DNA of 64,000 nucleotides from positions 989,479-1,053,478 of the forward strand of contig MU006089.1 of the NCBI GenBank assembly GCA_010093705.1. The letters run 5' to 3'. The position numbers were made by a program, and so were the translations under genes. The notes below the pieces were generated by a model, which was given only the letters and a program-made list of their open reading frames with translations, ran no database searches and was not told the DNA's origin. Each line of letters begins with the position of its first letter. The first letter of the stretch is position 1. Positions 58,960-64,000 of the stretch are shown here, one piece after another. Origin of the DNA: Patellaria atrata CBS 101060. Taxonomy: Eukaryota > Ascomycota > Dothideomycetes > Patellariales > Patellariaceae.

Positions 58960-59657
58960 ATCAAAGTCAATAAACGGGGCACAAATTGGCTGGGTATGTA
59001 ATGATCATTATGATCTATGGGGCTGGGATGTTATTGGCGTAAGATCATATAGTGGAGTTTCGGCGACCTACTCTGAAATATTTGAATCTATAGGCGGTAT
59101 GTGCTTATGCTTTTGAGACTTTTGTATTCACGGTGAGGTAAAATAGAGAAAAGACTATAGATTTGTCCTTTACCATGTCGGTATGGATACAACATCGCTT
59201 CTGCGTCGTGCTACGTCTTGAAATCTAAATATGAATTTTCGCATCTCAACTGAAATTTATTCATTTCTCTTAGAACCCTAATCAATCATTGGGAGGTACT
59301 GAGCCGAATGAGTTTGTGAATGATCATGGGTACAGTACAACTATCCCGGTACGATGTATTAGTGTTTCACTGATCGAGAGTAGTCGTACAAAGGATCTAC
59401 GAATTCAATTCTTGACAATAGTGATCATATCCTACTAATGTCTGGAGATAGAGGTTAGAAGTTCGTCTAGGGTTCCGTAAAACTTTGTATTGAAATGATT
59501 CGGAACTTCGTCGCACGCGCTGTCGACGCGAACGCGACTTTCCAGATCCCAGCCCCCTCTGCTCTGTATGAACCTTCCACTTGCTTCATTGAAATCTTGT
59601 TTAAAGAATCTTTCTCTAGTATTCGAATAAAGAAGTTTCGGTTTTTTCATTTGTGAA
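58960..59657. other. Intergenic stretch, FGAM synthase to MCM7
   Basis: About 700 AT-rich bases; 3' flank of one gene and promoter of the next. A 78-codon minus-strand frame at 59,435-59,671 lacks motifs and overlaps the MCM7 start. Confidence 0.45.
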
Positions 59658-62202
59658 ATGTCTCTTCTCACTTGGCATAAACCTGTAAACTATGAGCAAC
59701 AACAAGGTATGCTTATTCCTCGGCGTACAATATACCTAACTAACAATTTTTCCAGAGGCATTCGAGGACTTTCTGAAATCGTACAAGTCAACATCCACCC
59801 AGGCGGAAGATGCGCTAGAAGATCTCAACATTGGTGAGGATGAGGACGAAGATGAAGACGAGTATGATTTCATGGACGAGTCAGACGATAATAGAAACGG
59901 AGAGAGAGCGCGAACAAATAGGCGCAGTGCGAAAAAAGAAAAATACTTTCAGAAATTGCAGGATGTCGTGGACAGAAAGACATCGAAGATTGTAATAGAA
60001 CTGGATGACTTGAATGCGTATGAGAAGAGTATGGACGAACTTAGGCCGCTAAAACTCGTCGAGTCGATTGAGACGAATGCGCACCATTACATTGAGATCA
60101 TGTCGAGAGCGGTAGATAAAGTCATGCCGGAACCTCAATCGGAACCAAATTACAAAGATGATGTGTTAGATATTATCATGTCACAGCGCTCGAGACGGAA
60201 CGAAAAGGTTCAAGCAGCGCAAGAAGCTGGCGTAGAATCTTCAGTCCCACAATCTCTATTTCCGCCCGCGCTGACCCGAAGATATTACCTGACCTTTAAA
60301 CCTATCACTCCAGCAGGGTCAAGCAGTGAGCGCGACTCAAAAGCATTGGCCGTACGACAAGTTCGTGGTGAGCATCTGGGTCGTCTGATCACTATACGAG
60401 GTATCGCGACAAGAGTCTCAGATGTTAAACCCTCCGTTCTTGTCAATGCTTATTCCTGCGACCGCTGCGGTTGTGAGATATTCCAACCAGTGACGTCGAA
60501 ACAGTTCTCGCCTTTGACTGAATGCCCTTCGGAAAACTGCAAACAAAACAATTCAAAGGGTCAATTGTTTCTATCCACCCGCGCGTCGAAGTTCGTACCA
60601 TTCCAGGAGGTCAAAATCCAGGAGATGGCGGATCAAGTCCCTGTTGGTCACATTCCAAGGCAATTGACAGTCCATTGTCATGGAACTCAAGTTCGGACGA
60701 TAAACCCCGGGGATGTTATAGATGTAGCGGGCATATTCCTCCCAACTCCTTATACGGGATTCAAAGCGATCCGCGCTGGATTGTTGACAGATACCTACCT
60801 CGAGGCTATGTACGTCAACCAACACAAGAAGGCCTACGATGATATTGTGCTGTCTCAGTCTGCCATAAATAGAATGAATCAGCTCGAGAAATCTGGCCAA
60901 CTGTATGAGTATCTTGCCCGCTCGATTGCTCCGGAAATCTTCGGTCACTTAGATGTCAAGAAAGCACTCCTTCTCCAGCTCATAGGTGGCGTAACTAAGA
61001 CAATGGGAGATGGGATGCGCATCCGCGGTGACATCAACGTTTGTTTGATGGGTGATCCTGGTGTTGCCAAATCGCAGCTTCTCAAATATATTACCAAAGT
61101 AGCTCCCCGAGGAGTCTATACAACAGGTCGTGGTAGCAGCGGTGTCGGTCTCACTGCAGCAGTGATGCGAGATCCAGTCACAGATGAAATGGTCCTCGAA
61201 GGAGGAGCACTCGTCTTAGCTGATAACGGCATGTGCTGCATCGACGAGTTTGACAAAATGGACGACTCAGATCGGACAGCCATCCATGAAGTAATGGAAC
61301 AACAAACCATTTCCATCAGCAAGGCTGGCATCACTACTACGCTCAATGCTAGGACCTCCATCCTCGCCGCCGCTAATCCTCTCTATGGTCGATATAATCC
61401 ACGAATCTCCCCTGTTGAGAACATCAATCTACCAGCAGCTTTGTTATCCCGTTTCGACGTCCTCTTCCTTATTCTCGACACCCCTAGCCGCGACGCTGAT
61501 GAGGAACTTGCCCGTCACGTTACTCACGTTCATATCCACAATAAACATCCCGAGGCCGCTGGTGGCGTCGTCTTCACTCCCCACGAAGTGAGGCAGTGGG
61601 TCGCACGGGCCCGAAGCTTCCGTCCCACTGTCCCTAAAGAGGTCAGTGATTATGTCGTTGGTGCATACACTCGAATGCGTCAACAGCAAAAGCGGGACGA
61701 AGGGTCCAAGAAAGCGTTCACGCATACCTCCCCTAGAACTCTACTTGGTATACTTCGTCTCAGTCAGGCACTCGCGCGTCTTCGATTTGCGAAAACGGTT
61801 GTCTCTGAGGATGTTGATGAGGCTCTACGACTAATAGAAGTTAGTAAGGCATCTTTGTATGGTGACGACCGTGGAAAGGGCGATCAGACGCCTAGCTCCA
61901 AGATCTATCATCTGATTAGGAGCATGGCTGCTAGTGGTGCTGCGGCTGTCGGAGATGGAAGGAGAGGTGAATTGGACCTTAGAAGAGTTCGGGAGAGAGT
62001 CCTCGCTAAAGGATTCACTGCGGATCAGTTTGAGGAGACTATTGATGAATATGCTCTACTTGATGTAAGTGTTATCCCGGTATGACTTTGACAAGATTCC
62101 TAGGTGCTAATTCTTTTTTAGGTTTGGCAAACAGCTGGCGAGGGTACTAGACTGGTGTTCATTGAGGCTGACGATGAGGATATGGATGATGATAGTGAAT
62201 GA
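59658..62202 (+). CDS. MCM7: DNA replication licensing factor MCM7
   Basis: Subunit of the MCM2-7 replicative helicase; nuclear. Three exons: 59658-59706, 59756-62064, 62122-62202 (introns 49 and 57 bases), 812 residues. The start [16 protein letters not shown] joins to [12 protein letters not shown], the typical Mcm7 N-terminus, then an acidic linker. A zinc finger is built from CDRCGC and CPSENC. Walker [12 protein letters not shown], Walker [10 protein letters not shown] and arginine finger LLSRFDVLF mark the AAA+ core, and the last exon gives the conserved winged-helix end [15 protein letters not shown]. The unspliced frame would lack both termini. Convergent with PEX10. Confidence 0.96.
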
Positions 62203-62405
62203 GTAATGGGTGTTTACAGCATACTGGGCGTTCGGGATCAGTTGTACGATAGCTTCTCGTTTGGGTCGGTCTGAGGATGTTTGCATGATACCTGTAATGC
62301 ACATTTGGTAGAGCCAGAAGTGTAGTGTTCTTTCAAATTCAACGTGTATACGACAAGTGGCACAGGTGATGATTTCGGTATTTGACTCAAGCTGTTTTTA
62401 TTATC

Positions 62406-63485
62406 TCATCCCCTTAACGGGAGAATATGCTGCACCAAGCTCGTCTGCCTACAAAGCGGACACTCTGGCTTCTCCCTACACCAGTCTCCAATACACGTCC
62501 AACAAAACACATGTCCACATGTGGTCACGCTCGGATCTTTCATCTCATCCAAACAAAGCGTACACTTCCGCTGCTGCCGTCCATTAATCCACTGCATCGT
62601 TTCCGCATCCTGAAGCCGATATCTCGGCTCCTCCAGCGCTGCCGTATGAGTCACCTTCTCCAAACCCTCCAGCTTATCTCCGCGCGTGCCCGTTGTCTCG
62701 AATAGTAGCGCGTTATTACTGCTGTACGCGTTCGGGTCGAGCGAGACCTCGACTCCGTGGTCGAGCACGGCGCTGCTCCCTGCCTGTGAACTCGCGTTCG
62801 CCACGGTTACCGTCTGGTGGAGATGCAGGTAGCCTTGCACTGCAATCTGCAACACCAGCAGTACGCCCAGGACCTCGTATCCGACGCGCTGCTCGCCGGC
62901 TTCGACGTTGCGCGTGAAGGTGTACCGGAGGCCCCAGAGACGCTTGCCGAGGTGGTAGTATGCGCCGGAGAAGTAGAATGTTGCGAGACTGAGAGCGTAG
63001 ACGGGGGAGGGGGAGGTGATGGTTTCGAAATTGGTGAGGAGGTAGGATTGAATGTGGGTGCGTAGGGACGTTTTACCCCCTCTTCGAGCCGATTTGGAAA
63101 GGTTTGCTTCGAGCTTCGCGCGTATTCGCCGTCGGAAGGCTGGGAGGAGCTTATTGAGGGAGTATGGGAGGAGGATCGTGGTCAGGATGTATGCGCCACG
63201 GCGTTGTATGGAGGGGAGCTGGAGAGCGTCGTCTTCGACTTGGACTATGTCGCAGTATTCTTCCCCTAGCGTCCGGTTGCCGATGAATGTTGTGAGACCG
63301 AGATATATGAGTTCAGAGAAAGTCCGCGCTTCTGATGTGTAGGTGTGTGCGAAGCGGGCGCCGTAGAGTCTGCGGAGGATGCTGGAGAGCTGTTCTAGGA
63401 GTATGCCTTCGAAGTATGCGTCTTTCTGGTTGGAGCGGATTATATCCGGGGAGGAGGCGAAAGGGTAGTGGTAATTACCCACCAT
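62406..63485 (-). CDS. PEX10: Peroxisome biogenesis factor 10 (RING E3 ligase)
   Basis: Integral peroxisomal membrane protein that forms, with Pex2 and Pex12, the E3 ligase complex ubiquitinating the import receptor Pex5. Single exon, 359 residues. Residues 1-250 form the Pex2/Pex12-type membrane domain, with FASSPDIIRSNQKDAYFE at the start and several hydrophobic spans. The C-terminal RING (about 305-348) shows CTLCLDEM, TTCGHVFCWTCI and CPLCR in the C3HC4 arrangement. A 203-base gap separates its stop from the MCM7 stop. Confidence 0.95.
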   Translation of the reverse strand: MVGNYHYPFASSPDIIRSNQKDAYFEGILLEQLSSILRRLYGARFAHTYTSEARTFSELIYLGLTTFIGNRTLGEEYCDIVQVEDDALQLPSIQRRGAYILTTILLPYSLNKLLPAFRRRIRAKLEANLSKSARRGGKTSLRTHIQSYLLTNFETITSPSPVYALSLATFYFSGAYYHLGKRLWGLRYTFTRNVEAGEQRVGYEVLGVLLVLQIAVQGYLHLHQTVTVANASSQAGSSAVLDHGVEVSLDPNAYSSNNALLFETTGTRGDKLEGLEKVTHTAALEEPRYRLQDAETMQWINGRQQRKCTLCLDEMKDPSVTTCGHVFCWTCIGDWCREKPECPLCRQTSLVQHILPLRG

Positions 63486-63746
63486 GGTGATATTCCCTAG
63501 ATTTTATTTGGCGAGAGAGTCAAGCTATAGCTTAAGTACGAGGTCGGTATCTTTCGAGCGCATGAGGTTGAATATCTTCTTGGCGCGTCGTGATTGAAGT
63601 ATGAACCTCGGCTGGTAGTCCGTTAAGGGTCTTGTTCAGGCTGTGCACGGTTTCAAAGCGTGCACGGTCGCCCACCAAAATTTAGTTCTCAAAATACACG
63701 TATCCGGAGAATAATAAGGACTACTTTTTACTCCACCACCACCAAT
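63486..63746. other. Left flank of transposable element
   Basis: Contains two nearby copies of a GTGCACGGT word (about 63,641 and 63,660) within 110 bases of the transposase start, consistent with subterminal repeats of a DNA transposon. I could not fix the terminal inverted repeat or target-site duplication because the other end is outside the window. Confidence 0.35.
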
Positions 63747-64000
63747 ATGATTCCTATTGAGGCCGCGCTTGAGAGTCTAAAGCTTCAAGATATCCCTAAT
63801 ATAACGCAAACTGCAAAAGAGTATAATTGTGACCGCACGACGTTGTCGCGGCGTTTTCGTAATGTCACTGTTTCCCGCGAGGTAGCAATCGAAAACTCTA
63901 AATTAATGACCGAGGCGCAGTCTAAAACACTTATTAAATATATCAATCGATTAACTGATCGTGCTTTCCCTCCTACGCCTGCAACTGTACGAAATCTGGC
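63747..64000 (+). mobile_element. 5' part of a pogo/Fot1-like transposase
   Basis: An open frame from ATG 63,747 runs past the window end (84 codons visible). It begins MIPIEAALESLKLQDIPNI, then a psq-type helix-turn-helix (TAKEYNCDRTTLSRRF), then LIKYINRLTDRAFPPTPATV, the opening of the CENPB-type second DNA-binding domain. This order is typical of fungal pogo/Fot1 Tc1-mariner transposases. No stop or frameshift is seen in the visible part, so the copy may be intact; the DDE domain lies beyond the window. Confidence 0.82.

Noticed and set aside
1-64000. CRISPR arrays, rRNA, bacterial operons or prophage
   Set aside because: None seen; the window has spliced eukaryotic genes throughout.

Overview
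This window reads as nuclear DNA of a filamentous ascomycete (Pezizomycotina). Genes are split by short introns of about 49 to 81 bases with GT/AG borders and CTAAC-like branch sites. The proteins are typical fungal forms: a fungal-type multimodular NRPS, an ABCC multidrug transporter, Spp2, Yju2, Pex10, a fused FGAM synthase, a PAQR receptor and a pogo-like transposase. I cannot name the species. Splice joins were read by eye and tested by frame closure and family conservation, not by transcripts.

Layout. Left arm (1-14.2 kb): aspartate-semialdehyde dehydrogenase (minus) sits head to head with an Sfp/NpgA-type 4'-phosphopantetheinyl transferase (plus). Then come phosphoserine phosphatase (minus), the Spp2-like G-patch splicing factor (plus), a secreted App1-like phosphatase (plus), a CobW/ZNG1-type metallochaperone GTPase (minus) and a PAQR/hemolysin-III membrane protein (plus). 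Core (14.5-47.7 kb): a 13-exon ABCC exporter (minus) and, after 4 kb of gene-poor DNA with coding-like relics, a giant NRPS of about 7,883 residues in four exons (plus). Right arm (48.2-64 kb): phosphoserine aminotransferase, a small secreted cysteine-rich protein with a suspicious early stop, a low-complexity hypothetical protein, Yju2/CWC16 (with a GC-AG intron), FGAM synthase, MCM7, PEX10 and the start of a pogo-like transposase cut by the window edge.

Biology. NRPS plus ABCC exporter is the obvious secondary-metabolite core. The NRPS has five adenylation domains, three epimerisation domains (modules 1, 3 and 5), a truncated N-terminal condensation domain, and an unusual tail: carrier, terminal condensation domain, then a second carrier-like domain whose phosphopantetheine serine is replaced by isoleucine. 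The simplest prediction is a D-L-D-L-D pentapeptide released by the terminal condensation domain, with the possibility of a sixth residue. A PPTase able to activate the carriers and three amino-acid biosynthesis genes (ASADH, SerB, SerC) lie within 25 kb on either side. This may be precursor supply or only chance linkage of housekeeping genes. I could not match the NRPS architecture to a named product.
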